Assembly: GCF_003945595.2 (NCBI RefSeq)
Contig: NW_024104314.1
Location: 992,001 to 1,056,000 of the forward strand
Direction: 5' to 3'
Source of the DNA: Pipra filicauda
Lineage: Eukaryota > Chordata > Aves > Passeriformes > Pipridae
DNA length: 64,000 nt
Positions 27,251 to 53,834 of this stretch are shown here, one piece after another. The notes under the pieces were generated by a model. The model saw only the letters and a list, made by a program, of their open reading frames with translations, ran no database searches and had not been told where the DNA came from. Position 1 is the first letter of the stretch. Each line of letters opens with the position of its first letter. Position numbers and translations under genes: made by a program.

Positions 27251-28054
27251 GTTTTGTTTTTTCCTCTGTACATTTGCATCTAGCAAGAGGCACCTCCACT
27301 TCACATAAACACCCTCAACATTAGAGTGTAACACAAGCTCGTGTCAGCCGTCCCCGCAATGAGCTGGGGAGGAACCTCCGTGCGGGAGCTTGACCTTTTC
27401 CCTCTTGCTGGGACTGCCCTCGTTGCTCAGCAAGAAATAAACAATTGCTGGCATATACACAGCCCTCAAAGGCAGCGCCCGCTCCTGCAGTGGCTCCAAC
27501 TTCTCCCCTAAAGAAGTGACCACTTTGTGGGCTGGTGCATGGTAAAGGGTGAAGAGAGCTAGAATTTAGCAGGCTTTAGGAATTAAGGTTGGCCATTAAT
27601 TTTTTTAATGTAATGAAGATAGTATTTGCTGATGAGGAGACAGGTTGTCAAGAGTACAGAACGTTCCCTGTCCAGCAGTAGCAAAGCAGGGATGAAATTT
27701 TGTCATCAAGAAGGCTAACTTCATTTTTCCCTTTTTGGATCAGGTGTGCTGCTTGTTTTAAAATGCTCCTAATGTGAAAGGTCTTCCTAGGGCTGAAAAA
27801 GGAAAATGTTCCATGCTAACCAATTTTGTGCATTAGAGTCCATTTTTCTTAGCTGTTGACTACATCAGTATTATCATTCTTGTCCAAGAAAGTGGTGTAT
27901 GAGCAAGGGCTACAGGATGAGGCCATTATAGGAGAGAAAAACATAGGAAAATCTTACTTTAAAAAGCTGAGGGTTTCCTAGGCTCTCCTGAACTCTCTGT
28001 TCAGAGCAGTGTTCAGGAGCTTTTGAGTACTGATGGTAAAACACACTGCTTATA

Positions 28055-28150
28055 GATTTTTGTCACTCTGGTAAAGTAATTTTTCACATGTGGACTTCAA
28101 TTCTTTCTCCTCTAAAAGAGGATTGAGACTTAGCTCTTTGAGTTTCTGCA
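28055..28150 (+). mobile_element. MIR-like SINE remnant
   Basis: GTCACTCTGGTAAAGTAATT, then a pyrimidine-rich CTTCAATTCTTTCTCCTCTA and AAAGAGGATTGAGA, follow the order of the MIR 3' half (GACCTTGGGCAAGTCACTT, CAGTTTCCTCATCT, AAATGGGGATAA). The copy is very diverged. Confidence 0.4.
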
Positions 28151-28847
28151 AGACTTAATTAATTAGAGTGATTTGAGAATGAAGGATGCCCTGTCAGTGT
28201 CACTTATTCCTCGTGCTGCATCTTCTGGGTACTTATTAAATTCAGTGGTTTTGCATTTAAAATCAGCATTGAAGGATTTTGGAATGACACTGGTGGTGTG
28301 GTACTGGCTGGTCAGTAACTAGGAGGGTCAAATTCCAAGTTGGCGTGTGTTATTTTCACTCACATAAATTTTCACAGGAGCTGCTGCTTCTATTGAAGCC
28401 CCGGTGAAACTGGATCCCTCCCTTGCCCCCCAGTATTTTTCTTGCACAGGCCATTAATGATAAATGTTGTGTGAATATTTTCAGCAACTGAAGGCATCTT
28501 TTACACCTACATGCAGGGGGGACGAGCTCCTTGCACGTGTTGACGTGTCTGTTCTCCCCTACAGGTCTTTACCAGGCAGCTTTGTTTTTAAGCTCGTGAG
28601 TGATTGTTGCTCCTTGCTCTGGAGTCAGTGCAGGTAGAAAGGAGCAGATGGCTCAGTGCTGGCTAAGTGCTTGCTGATACACAGCAAATTGCTTCTGTAA
28701 CCCACTGATAGGTTTCAGGCTTTAATTGAGGCTTTCAGCAAGGCGCTCAACAGTGAAAAGCATTCTGCTGAGAAAAACATCAGCGTAACCATGGGCAAAG
28801 GTTCAGGATAGCAGAGTTCAATCCCCTTGGGGATGGTTCCTCTATTC

Positions 28848-28867
28848 ATTTATTTATTTATTTATTT
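28848..28867. repeat. (ATTT)5 microsatellite
   Basis: Five perfect ATTT units within a T-rich stretch. Confidence 0.9.
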
Positions 28868-31536
28868 TCTGCTGCTTTCCCACCATCATTCAAGGCTTCT
28901 GTAACGTTGTCTGCAGATTACAGCTCAGTGTGTCAGTGCAGCGCAATCCTTTGTGCTGGAAACGTGAAGCAGAGACTGATAAGTTTGGATTTTGTGCTTG
29001 CAGCAGGCTCGGTGTGTCTGCAAAGGTACCTGTCCCCTGATGCTCCCTTTGAGTCCCCGTGTGCCTGCTCTGAGCAGCAGCTTTGGTAGGTCTCCCTTGC
29101 GTGGCAGGGAGCACAGTCCCCACTGTCTTCCCTCTTATGTACGTCAGCATCATCAGAATTTTAACTTTTAATGGACGTCTTTAAAAGGGAAAGGAAAACT
29201 CCCTTGCTCCTTCCTCACCCCAAGCAAGAATGGATTTGACAGCGGAAGAAAGATATTTGTGGTGGAGTTGTCTGAGCAGCGTCCTGTTGGGCAAGAGTTT
29301 CCTCCAGCAGCTGCCCCTGAGGCTGAAGGAGCTGCTCTGAAATCGAGTTGTAACTCGCCCAAGTAAAGGGTCAGTCCAGGCCAGGCAAGGAGGCAATAAC
29401 CCAGTGGTCAAGCTCTTATCCCCCCCCATATCCACTCTTTGTCAGCTTTCAATTCTGCTTTGAATTGGATTTCTTCACAGTACAGGACCAAGGAATAAAT
29501 TTCAGCATGGAAATTGTATCTGTTGAACCAGCTTGGTTTAGTGTTCTCAATTAGCCTGAAAGGACTCGCTTCAAGTTAAAAAGCTGTCTGGTTGTCTTAG
29601 AAGTTTAGATTTTATTTAGTGTTGGAGTGGGTCTAACAAAAAGACCCTAAATAAAGGTACCACCTGAATAAGAGAAATTAAATTCTATAATTCAAGTTTC
29701 CTAAAGAGTCTAAGAAATCTCTGATGATGGTAGAAGTAGTACTGGTAGCTTAAAATTACTGCTGGGCCATCTCTGCCCCAAGGAGATCAGAAGAACAAAG
29801 ATTTTTTTTTTCTCTGTTCTGAAATCCCAGACACATTTGATAATGTCTGCAGCACGTTTTTATGTTCCTTTAGCTTTTCAGTGGCTTAAAATGCACTGGA
29901 AGTGTGAACTACACTGCCAATGTGCTTTTGTACTTGCATGAATTTAATTAAAAAGATAATTGGATTGCTTTATCAGCCTTTACATGTCAGCCCAGTGCTG
30001 CCCTCCTCTCCCCCCTCTTAACAACACTGACAAACCCAAGGCATCTGAAGTCTGTATTTTTCTGCATTGTTCTCTTCTCTCTTGTTTTGGATAGGGTACA
30101 GAGGTGACTGTTTGCTGTTGAGCATTAGATCTGCTCCACGGGGGGAAGGAAGTGGCTGATAAGCAGAGAGCCAGCCTTGGTCAGATGGTTCCTGCTGGGG
30201 CTGCCCTGGGCGAGTGCAGGGGGAAATGCCCTGGAGCCACAAAGCTCCAGAACAAAACAAAGCAGACCGACCCTTTGCAAAGTCCTCTGCTTTATTGCAC
30301 CAATGTATAGCCCAAAATGTGCAGCTGAACCTGCAAGCTGCACACACAACACGGGCAGTTCTTGTGATTTTCCCGGAAATGCTGCTGAGGAATGTTAAGA
30401 TCCATTTTTAGTGCAAAACACCGATGTTTTCACGTAAACAGAGAAGTGCCCAGCCTGTGCTGTAAATAAACCTGAGGATGTGTCCAAACTTCTTGACATC
30501 CCTTTGAACAGAGCACCAGGCTCACACACAGAGAGGAGTAGAAGGGCACGTGAATGAAACACAAGTGGGGTCTGTCAGTGCAGAGCTCCTTCCCTGCACA
30601 GGGGCCATGAGGAGCCTCCAGCACTGCCCTCCACACTGCCCACCTTGGCAAGCCCCTCCTGGTTCTAGTGAGCTCTTCCTTTTTTTTTTTCAGGAGTAGC
30701 ATTTTAACACTCATCATTGTTTTCCTGCATTTCTGGAGTACCATCAAGCCACCTCTGGGAATTTGGGAGGGTGGGTTTTCTCTAGAGGATACCATTTATA
30801 ATACAAAGCAGCCTCTGTTCCAGTTGTTTGTGGCAGCATTGCTGCTGAGGAATAAGAGTTGCCCTTTGCTTATCCAGCTGGTCTGTGCATGGGGCAGTCA
30901 GTGAAACAGCTTGGGCATGACCAACAATAGTGGAGGGGAAGGCAGAGGACTGGGGCAGATGGAGTTACATAGTCAGGAATGCTGTTCTTGAGAGTGGAAA
31001 TGGTCTTGCATGGAAGATTTGGAGACTTCACAAGTTGGTGTCTGTTCAACCTGAAGGATGACAGCATGACTTTTCAGGGTACTTCAAGACAGAAAAGAAA
31101 GCCTGTGGGTCTGCTGGAAATTTGTGCTTTGATAAAATTGATTTTATTAAATTTTGACTGTAAATTCACCAATTAGCAATGTAGAATAAAGTATCTCTGC
31201 AGTGATGTTTTGATGGCCTCTCTCTCTCCCCCTTTCTTAATGCCTCGCTTTAAAAGAACCTACAGCTTTAGAAACAATGCAATAGCAGGTATCTGTTATT
31301 AGCCCAAGGAATAAAGTGTTTGCAAGAGGAGATGGTGAAAATAAAGATGCTCTAGAGTTAAAAAAAAATATTTTAAAAATAAAAAGAATCATGGTTTCCC
31401 ATTGCTTCCACAGAAGAAATCGGTTCAGACGCACAAGGTTTTCTTGTCCATTTTAAAGTTTTAAGTACAGTCTCTCAGCAACCAGAAAAGGCAAAACTCA
31501 AAATTCAGAGCAGCCCACTTGGCAGTTGCATTATAG

Positions 31537-32850
<1,314 letters not shown>

Positions 32851-32892
32851 AACAACAACTTAACCACTCAAGACCAGGAGAGCATTATTGTG
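32851..32892 (+). CDS. CMIP: CMIP exon 5
   Basis: This 42-nt exon encodes 14 codons, NNNLTTQDQESIIV (about residues 214-227). The acceptor is TTCTAG, the donor is GTG|gtgagt, and both ends are phase 0. It is the most substituted of the short exons relative to the human sequence as I recall it (NTNLTTQEHENIIV), which fits a surface loop between helices. Skipping it would preserve the frame. Confidence 0.96.
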
Positions 32893-41972
<9,080 letters not shown>

Positions 41973-42734
41973 TGAGTAACTATTTTCGAACAGCTTTTTG
42001 AACAGTGTCATCTTAACAATGGGGGGCTTTTCCCACAGGCCTGTTGTCTTCAAACATCTGTGGCGGGCAAGCACATGGTTATAAATCTTAACTCCAGCTC
42101 GAGAGAGTCCAGCCTTTGAAAGAGACATCTGGCACTGCCAATATGTTCTAAAAATAGCATTAGGAAGATGAAAATGGAAAGCTTATTTGTACAGTGAACC
42201 TCAGGCATTTTACAGAAGACGGGATGTTGCTGCCAGTGGTTGCTGTTTTTGTTCTTGCCCACCAAAAATAAATAAAAAAATCCATTTGTCTTCTCCAGGG
42301 CTCTTGGGATTGCCTGAGACAGAGCTAGAAAAGGCAGGTCTGTTCTAGGCTCAGTGCCTGTGCAGTGATAGGCAGCAGGAGTTGGGTGAGGTTATTGTTC
42401 TTTAGTTAGGTGTTCTCCCTTCACGTGTTTGTAGAAGTTTTACGATTCATTCAGATTTACTTGTATTGGAATGGAGTCTCTATTTGTTGACCAGTTGCTT
42501 TGGTACAGTGAACCTGTGTTAGGAACAGGTGCTCAAATAATCTTTACAAAATGATGGCTCCAGGGTTTCCTGAGAGGCAGATACTCTGAATATCTTCAAA
42601 AGGAATACAAAGGAAAATGTTCTTCAGAAAAAGCTTGTTTTGCTCCTGGGTAAATAAATGAAATACAATAACACAAAAGGTGGACTACAGAATAGAAGCT
42701 TGTAATAAAAGCACAGTAAAACAACATCATTAGC

Positions 42735-42830
42735 TTTGACAGCCAGCTCTGGTACTGAGTTGCAGTATGTCTTTGGGCAAACTGTTAAATTTCTTCACTG
42801 ATTATTTTTAAACAATGTAAGGCTTAATGA
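42735..42830 (+). mobile_element. MIR-like SINE remnant
   Basis: CAGCTCTGGTACTGAGTTGC, AGTATGTCTTTGGGCAAACT and GTTAAATTTCTTCACTGATT follow the MIR order (CTCTGCC..., TGTGACCTTGGGCAAGTCACT, TAACCTCTCTG). Confidence 0.55.
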
Positions 42831-43919
42831 AGTAATAGTTGAGTTTTTTAGAATCCAAGATATGGTGGTTGAAATTTGGACTCCACTGTAAACCATGAGC
42901 ATGCAGCTACACTTTAGTCAAATCTGGAGGTTTGCTCTCAAGGAATTAATTTAAGTCAGACTGCTGTGATGGAGGTTTCTGTGAAGGTTTTGTCCCACAT
43001 TTCCATTTTATTCAAAATACATGGTAGAAATTTGCAACACAGCTCTTTCACTCAGTGCAGATCTGGCTTGCAAATACTTCAGCACACATTCAAAACCGGA
43101 GACAGGACAGGTGAATCCAAGGTACTGTTCCCATTAGATTCTTGAGCAGGACGTTGCTGTGAAGGCTGATTTTATATTTTTTTCCCTGTGGCCTAGGCTC
43201 TTCTGCCTTTAAAAATGTGCATTAAAAAGCACAGCATCTGAGTTTGCTTCATCTGAGGGCTACTAAGTCTTCACCCACCCAGGTGCTTCATTGAGCACGT
43301 CGTGTATTTATTCTCATCCCCTTGGACTGTCGCTGTTTTCCATAAACACTGAACTCTCTCAGTCCTGATGCTGGCTTGGATGCTGACTCACTAAGCATTG
43401 ACGGTTTTGGTTTCATCATGCAGCTGACACACACTTATAAACAAATTCACGAATGGGCATGTTCTTCCTCACAGCCTCTCCACATTTTAAACATTTGATA
43501 TGCCAGGTCTCAATCCCTCTGTAATTTCCTACGCAAAGAACTCTTATTTCACGCCATACCTTAGAATAATCTATTTTTTTTTATTTGTTTGGCGTCTCTT
43601 TAAAAATCAAGCTGTTCAAGAGCAGCAGTGAAAATGGGAATCTGTTCCTGTTATGGGCATTGAAGGTGTGGAGCAGCTTTGGAGCCTTTCTTGGGTTGTA
43701 TGATGTGCGTTCTGAAGGGTGAAACCCACAGGATGAGAAGGCCCAGCAGCAGTACAAAGCTGGTGCAGCTCTCCTCAGATTGACCTGCCAGAGTCCACAA
43801 CCTGTGAGAACACAGGACAGCTTCCAAGGCAGAGCCATGGCTGTACAAATTGTAGCTCCACTGGTTAGGGTTCCCTTCCATTCCTGTTCATCCCTTGGTT
43901 TTTTTGGAACCTGAAAGCA

Positions 43920-44015
43920 TTAGTGCAGGACTGAGTTCTGCTGATTCTGCCACTGGCTTAGGAGATTTTAGATAAATCACTTATAAGTGCCTCATTTTCC
44001 TTATCTGTAAAATAT
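43920..44015 (+). mobile_element. MIR-like SINE remnant
   Basis: GAGTTCTGCTGATTCTGCCA, GATTTTAGATAAATCACTTA, then CCTCATTTTCCTTATCTGTA and AAAT match the MIR body and 3' half. This is the best preserved of the MIR-like copies in the window. Confidence 0.75.
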
Positions 44016-46039
44016 ATTAAAGATTTTTAATGTTGTTTTTTAAATGCTGAAACCAGTGATGGAAAAGCATTGTAGAAGGGCTTGTAGTTATTACAAAAGT
44101 ACATGCTGTTATGATGCTGATTCCTTTCATGCTCAAACTTTTCTTGAACAAAGGCTTTCTGTTGCACAAAATACTATTGCTGTACTTTGAGAATCTGAGA
44201 ATATGAACAAAGAGTTGAAGAGCATGCCAGTAGGAAGAAAACATTAATTATAAAACAACTGCTATCCAGGAGGTGAGCTCTCAGCAGGCAGTCACTAAAA
44301 TAATGTTCTTATTAATAACAGTGGTAAGCCAAACATAAATAAGTTGCTTAGCATTGAGTTTGATTGTTCTTTTAGGTGTCTGACTCAGTATCATCATCAA
44401 AACAAGAGAGTCACCAGCAATGCTATCTTTTTTACATAATTAACTTAGGGCAGCAGGCAGTAGATCATTTAGGCAGATTTTAATTATTGAAACTCTAGCA
44501 AATAAGAATTCTCAACAGTAGCTTCAGCAGAGCACATTTTATTGTTCACCTGATTCCTACATATACTTACTTTTTTGGGAAAAAACTCACTTCTAACCTT
44601 GATAAAAATGTTATTTAATAATCACTGTAATACCTCACTTTTTGCACAGAAGGCTAAAAGAGCACTTGGAAAGTTCATCTGTGGGGCTTTTATAGCACCC
44701 AGAACATCTTTGACCCTCTTTCTAATGTAGTTGAGTAACAAAACACAACTATTGCATACTACAGGAAAACAGAAAATCATGATTTTAGAGATGTTGGCAG
44801 ATGACCCAAAGTCTGGGCAGATGTTAAGGCAGACAGTCTCTAGTGGAACATGATATTTTTGTCCTGCACTCAAAAGTGGATCAAACTTCTGTGTCAATAT
44901 TCTCTAACACAGTCTGGACTCTGACAGTGTTACTGATGCCAGTCAGTGCCTCCTGAATGCTACGAGTCTTAAACTGGTGCATAGAAAATGCACTAAATTA
45001 ATTGAAAACTTTCTGTTCATCACATTAAATCAGAGGCTCTGAGAACAACTCAGTGTTGCCCAGCTCTTACTTGCATTTTAATGTCTCCATGACTTAGGGA
45101 ACGTCTTGTACAGCCAAACTTGAGCTTGAACAGCACAACTGTGGTTAGAGGAGGTTGTGGTAGAAGGACCTCTTGTCCTCTTCCTTGGTCTGGATGACTT
45201 CAAAATCTGTGTTTCACCAGAAGGATCCCGCTGGCAGCACCCAGAGTTGGGCGGGGGGACACTTAAACTCCTTTAGTGAAATCTGGATCAACAAATAGCA
45301 AACTAAACTGGCTGTGAGAACAGACCCCTCTTGGGGAAGCTGTGATGGTGTTGTATCCTAAGCTGTTACCCTTTGTCTGTGTAATTTTTTGTTTCCATGG
45401 CTGCCTGTAGTGACAAGGGTCCTTCCAGATGTCCAGACGCTTGTACCCCTGTCTGGGGCCAGTGTGACCAGGGCAGTGTCACCTCCTTTGGGTAACCTTG
45501 TGTTGCTGTTTCCTGATGCTTTCATGCCAACTGTGAGCAGTGGAGCCCGTTTCTGTTCTTAGCAGCCAGGGCAGGACCTTTCTAGGGTATTTCAGTGGTG
45601 CTAAATTTTCTTCTTTTGGAAAAACCGCAAGCCCAGCTCAAAAGAGGGCTGAACATGAAAAGGTACCTCACTGTTTTGTAGATAGCAGGTTTGTGCCTTA
45701 TGTGATGGAGGGTCTGATGGGGCTTTTTCTCAGCCTGCCCTGCAGCCCTGAGCTAAACCTTGTGTCACACAATTCAGGGAGTTGGACCTAGAGCCAGGGA
45801 AAGAAGGGATCAGGAACATGACGAGGGGGTTTGATCATCTTGTCTGACATCGGAGGTCATCTAAAAGATTTTTAAGCTGCTCAGTCTGGAGAACAAGCTG
45901 CTTCCAAGTAATTGCTCTTGTCTCTTCATTGTCCTCCCAAAACTGAGGACTTGGGGCTTGTGCTCTCTCAGAGATAAGAGCAACAGCTTTCCAAACACAG
46001 GCACCCACTGGAGCTTCCCCTGCCTGCTCTGCATTCCCC

Positions 46040-46300
46040 AATAGGTCAGTGGCATGCTCTGAATATCCCAAGTGGATTCTCTTATGTCATGTTTATCGGG
46101 GTTGCCCTGGGCTGCTAGTATGTTTTGGATTGTTTGTGCTGCACATGACATATGGGCAGGTTTTCATTTTGGTGAAAGGTGATCCCGGGGAAGGAAAATG
46201 TATTATGTTGGCAGGCCAAGAGCGACGATGGCCCGGAGGCAAAGTCACTGCAGTCGGGGATTATTTAATTAATATGGTTGTTCTATGCTTTGGCCAATCC
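46040..46300. promoter_or_regulatory. candidate regulatory block in intron 10
   Basis: The block combines CpG-containing sequence (GAGCGACGATGGCCCGGAGG near 46220) with homeodomain-like TTTAATTAAT (about 46265) and TGTTTATCGG (forkhead-like, about 46090). It is flanked by ordinary intron. No frame resembles a known protein. Conservation was not tested. Confidence 0.3.
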
Positions 46301-49300
46301 CCTAGAAAACGTGTGCAGCAGCAGGTGATGGCTCTGAGGAGCTGTCACAGCCTGGCTTCCTGACCCCCAGCCCTCCACACACTTCCAGGAACCCGTAGGT
46401 CGGGCTGCAGCTTGGCTGCTGTGCTGCTCACCTAAAATTGCAAATCCTGCAAAAAAAAACAGAGCCAGGGAGTCTTTCTGCCCCTTTCCTTTTATAAGGT
46501 TGGTCCTGGGATTTGAGCTGTGTGATGAGCGTGAGTGTTGAGCCCAGCACCCTTTGAAGAGCTCCAAAGGGAGTTTGTCACAGGTGCTCTCCCTGGAGCT
46601 CTGTGTTCCCTCCTCCTCCTGTTCTGGCCTCTTTGTCTGGCTCATTGCAGTGGTTGTTAACTGCAGCCAGAGATAATCCATCTCCCTTTCTTTCCCTGCT
46701 TCAAACACTTCTGTCTTGTGTTACAGCTTTGAATGGACTGGGAAAAAAAAAAGAAAGGAAAAGAAAAAAGCAACTGTCTGAAATGAAAGATGAGTGAAGA
46801 TGAGATGAGCACAGACAGAAGGAAAATGTTTTTGAAAAGGGAATAGGTGGGAGGAGGAGAAACACCGTAGGCTTTTAATAAGTAGTTTAGTTTTATTCTC
46901 GTGCTATGTTTGTTTCATGTTTCCTAGCTCAGGCTGAAGGGATTACAGGCTGTGCAGATTTTATGTTCAGGTCCCACTCATGTGACCAAATTTTATATAT
47001 TTCATTGGAAATGGTTGTCTTTCTTTCTTCTCCTCCTAGGGAAGCAGGCTATGGTTTATTTTCACTGCCCTCTCACAGACCTGGGGAGCCTCTGCAAATG
47101 GAGGCTCCCCAGCTTCAGAAGTCAGAGTGATACTGTCCAATTCTGCTGCAGTTTCACTTGATCTTAGTCTGTTACAAAACATCTCTTTTCTTACTCTTGC
47201 AATTTCCTTTGAAGATCAGCCATGAAAAATTGATTGGTTCATATTATTACTAATCACAGCTCTCCAGATTGCAAAAGAAGGAACTTCAGTGGTGTAACAC
47301 TGAACCTGAGATGCCACAGGAGCTGAGCCTCCAAGTGGGTCTCAGCTTTTAAGCTTCTGTTGGGGAAGATCTGTAGGTGCTGTATCTCGTGGGATGTGAA
47401 GCACCTTTAACACCTTTGAATTTCCTGACTCAGCTTTTTGACTTCCAAGTCTCACGTGCTCGAAAATCTGCATTTGAAGTTGTTTGCATGTACCGATAAA
47501 AATGTGTCATTTTTAGAGTAAAATCATCTAGGACTTTCCAGAGGGTGTGTATATTTAAATTTAAAAAAAAAGTCTGTGCTTCATTCTCACACCTAACAAA
47601 CATAGTGAAACCCAGGCTGTGTGGGTCAGAGACCTCTGGCAGTTCTCATGGCTGCAGCTCTACACGTGTTGCATCAACTGTCTCCTACAGAGACCTGGTA
47701 GGTAAACAAGAGACATTCAGCTGAACCTGAATACAGGTCAGAGTTCTGTGTCGCTGACCTTTTGTGTCTGTAGGTCAGAAACAACAAATAGTCATGTAGA
47801 GAGCCCTAATTAATCAAAGCTTTATTGAAAGAACCCACAGAGCTCATCTTAGAGATGCTGTGTCAGAGGTTTCCTTGCCTTATTTCAGTTTCTGTGACAA
47901 GCTCCATCATCCGGTGTTTCATGTTATTCACTTTACACTGGCTAAGTGGAAAAACAACCCCTGTAACAAAGTCCTGCTTCATGTCTTGCTGTTCTGAGAC
48001 ACTAAAAAATTGATCATCTTCCTTATTTGTTCAGTGTCTAAGCAGGTAAGGGACTTTTTGTCTCTGGAAAGAACCTTAGGAATGGGTGATCACAAAGTCC
48101 TTTCCCTGCAACTGACTCACACTGACTTTAGATTTGTTTAACCCTTGTCCCAGAGTTGCTCCTAATTTATACCCAAGAACAGAATTTTTGATGGAGGAGA
48201 AAATTAGGCTCATTGGCTTCTAGTGCAACTGGCATGGGCATGAGGTTTTCTTCTGTTTTTTAATATGTTGCACTACTTTCAGATCACAGTGGGTTGGTTA
48301 CTTGCGTGAGATACTATACATTTTTGTAACCTGAACTCATACTGCTCTTGAGCAAGTGGTAACTGCTTCCTTGGTTGATTTTTACATCATGATCCTCCCT
48401 TCAAGTAAAAATTTTTTGCACGTTGCTTCTTAAGAATCCCCTACTCATGCATGTACATTTTCTTTGTGTCCATGAACACGTCTTTGTGGACTGTCCCTAT
48501 CGCGTGTGTTACTAGTTTATGGAAATTTCTGGGTTATGTGGTTCAAAAGATGGATGAGACTTTTGGAAATGCATCCATCTTCAATTTCTCTGGGCTAGAA
48601 CTTTCTCTTTGCAAAATTGCATTCTTTTGGAATGGTTCCTGTGCATATGTTGTCTGTCTCTAATGCTATCAGTAGATACTGTCCATTTGAGAACATTACA
48701 CTTCGTTCCTTCCTAAAGACACACCATATTTTTGTGCCAAGTTTCCAGTAAGCTGCAGCCAATAATCTGTTTTTTAACACTGAAATCTGAAAGGTAGCAG
48801 CAGTAAGAGGAGGTGGTAGGCTCTTGAACATTGCCTCTACAAACATCTCAAGGTGTTCTACCCCATATGAGATTTACTTCTGTGTGTACTCGTGGCTGCT
48901 GATGGGAGTGAGGGTGGCCTGGCTGGCAGTGCCAAGAGCTGGGCCTTGACTGTGGATTCTGTGCCCTGTTTTGGTGCTGACTTGCCAAATTCTCTTACTT
49001 TCTATGTCTTTCACTTCATCTGTCATACAGTGATTGTGCCCTTTGTGGAGTGCCTTGGTTCAGCAGTTCATCAGTGTTAATTAGCCACTAGATGTTTGGG
49101 ATCATTGGAAGGGTAGGGGTGGCAGTGTGCAAGTGCTGTTCCTACATGAGGAGCCTTCCCCAGGTGTGGTCAAGCAGCTGGAATTTGGCAACAGGTTGGG
49201 ATGATGTGCTGCCAGATTAGTTTGCCTTGACCGGTGCATGCTGTAAAGCAAAATATACTTTATATCCTGGTTCACATGAGCATCCCCTTATGGATGGCTC

Positions 49301-49898
49301 CTTGTAGGACTGTTCTGTGTGTTGAGAGCAGAGATGAAAACCAGGTGCATCAGCTGAGAGCTGATGTGGTGCTGACACAGCAGAGAGGAGGTACTTACTG
49401 GGTGCACTGGGCTGAGCTCTCTGCTGTGGTTGTCCTCATTTGTCCTCTTCCACTCAATAATTCTGACAGTGCTTCCTTCTCTAGTCTCTCACCTCTTAAG
49501 CCAAAGACTTTGTACTGTTTGAATTGACCCATTCCTTTCTGCCAAGGTCAGAAATGGATTGAGGGGTATCTTTGTTTTTACAAATGGGTTTATGTCTTAT
49601 AGCAAATAAAAATTCCAATTACATGCAGAGCAGAGCTGTAAATAGCAATGGCCTGGTAATTGCTGTACCAACTTAGATGAAAGTATTACTTAGTGATTAA
49701 ATGTCAACAGGTTTCATAAACAGCAAATGTCTTTAAGTTGACATAAAGAAGGCCTCTCTGGAGGTCACTGTAAATACCAGATTTATTGTGCCTCAGTGGA
49801 GAATGTGCTGCAAATGGAAAGGGAAATGTCACTGTAGATCTTTAGAGTGTTTCAGTAAAACAGAAAGGTTGTTAGTGCCTGCAGTAAAAAGCTTTTAA

Positions 49899-51104
<1,206 letters not shown>

Positions 51105-51131
51105 GGCTCTTGCACATGAGAAATTCACAAA
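51105..51131 (+). CDS. CMIP: CMIP exon 12 (27-nt microexon)
   Basis: This microexon completes Glu485, encodes ALAHEKFT, and leaves AA of Lys494. The acceptor is TTTCAG, the donor is AAA|gtaagt (strong), and it is phase 2 at both ends. The sequence matches the mammalian protein at this position, so the exon is real despite its size. Joining exon 11 directly to exon 13 would keep the frame (GA+A gives Glu) and drop nine residues, so a skipped isoform is possible. Confidence 0.95.
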
Positions 51132-51594
51132 GTAAGTCCGTGGGGCTCGTTTGTTGTACTGAAGGGGGCAAATTACTTAAAATACTTGTACTGGTTAATA
51201 ATAGCAGTGATGCATTATTCAGTATTGTGTCTCTAATGTTTTTTATGTGTGAGGGGCTGTAAGCATGTTCAGTTAGCAATAAGAAGCTTTCTTTGTAATT
51301 TACTGTGCTAGCAGGAGTTTAAGGACTAAAGCCACTGGGTGCTGATAGAATTTACAAATGAGTTTGTCAGTGCACATCTCTGAAACCTTTTCTGGCCTAT
51401 TGTGAATAGACACTGTCCTTGGTAATCACTTTTTAGACGTCATATTTCCTTCCTGCGGAAGGAGTTCAACTTGTTTCTCTCTAAAGTGCATGAATATATA
51501 ATGTTTAAAGTGTAAATCAAGAGAAATATGACACTTGTGTGAATGCTGCAACCAGCCACTGCTTATTCTTGTCCTTCTTACTCTTTTTTTTCAG
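51132..51594 (+). other. CMIP: intron 12 of CMIP
   Basis: At 463 bp this is the shortest intron in the window. Nothing is recognisable beyond splice signals and a T-rich run before exon 13. Confidence 0.9.
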
Positions 51595-51643
51595 AGAGCT
51601 GAAATATGTGATTCAGAGATTTGCAGAAGACCCGAGGCAAGAA
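51595..51643 (+). CDS. CMIP: CMIP exon 13
   Basis: This 49-nt exon completes Lys494 and encodes ELKYVIQRFAEDPRQE (about residues 495-510), identical to human as I recall it. The acceptor is TTTCAG and the donor is GAA|gtgagt. It starts in phase 2 and ends in phase 0. Confidence 0.97.
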
Positions 51644-53246
<1,603 letters not shown>

Positions 53247-53667
53247 TAAGTAGTTAATGCCTACTTGGCAGTAACAAGATTTATTTGTCTTTGTAAAAAA
53301 AAAAAAAAAAATTATCAAAATCATGGTTCTGTAAACCATGAGCATTCACCAGGAAATCTGGATCTTTCTATCACCACATCCATTGACCTCCCTTGCAGTC
53401 ACAGTTTGTTTAGCACGTTATTATTCTCCTTTTGGCCCTTGGCATGTTTTCTCACTGATAGTGTAATGCACAAACCGTGCCTGTGCATATGTATGTATTT
53501 TCGTATTGATAAATATGTGTGTTTGTGTGTCTGTATAAAAAACTCCCTCAGAGAACATGGAATACTGGGAGACAGGGGAGACAGGCTGTTCTGTACATGC
53601 AAATCTATAGTTTTCATATATAGACTACCCTGGAATTTAAAAGCAGTAACATAGACTTAACCAAAAA

Positions 53668-53696
53668 GATAGATAGATAGATAGACAGACAGATGG
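53668..53696. repeat. (GATA)n-(GACA)n microsatellite
   Basis: Four GATA units grade into two GACA units and GATGG. This is a short mixed tetranucleotide repeat. Confidence 0.9.
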
Positions 53697-53834
53697 AAAA
53701 AAGATGTATCAGTGACTCTGCTCAATTACATTGGTGTGGGGAGGTGTAATTAGAAACCAGTATTCCATTTCCAGCAGTTATTTCTTTTGTGACTCTGAGA
53801 AGGACTAGACAGAAAATAACAGGTTTTAATCAGT

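Noticed and set aside
45780..45870. Possible CR1 or other repeat around GTTGGACCTAGAGCC
   Set aside because: Only a few bases resemble the CR1 tail and the characteristic ATTCTATG end is missing.
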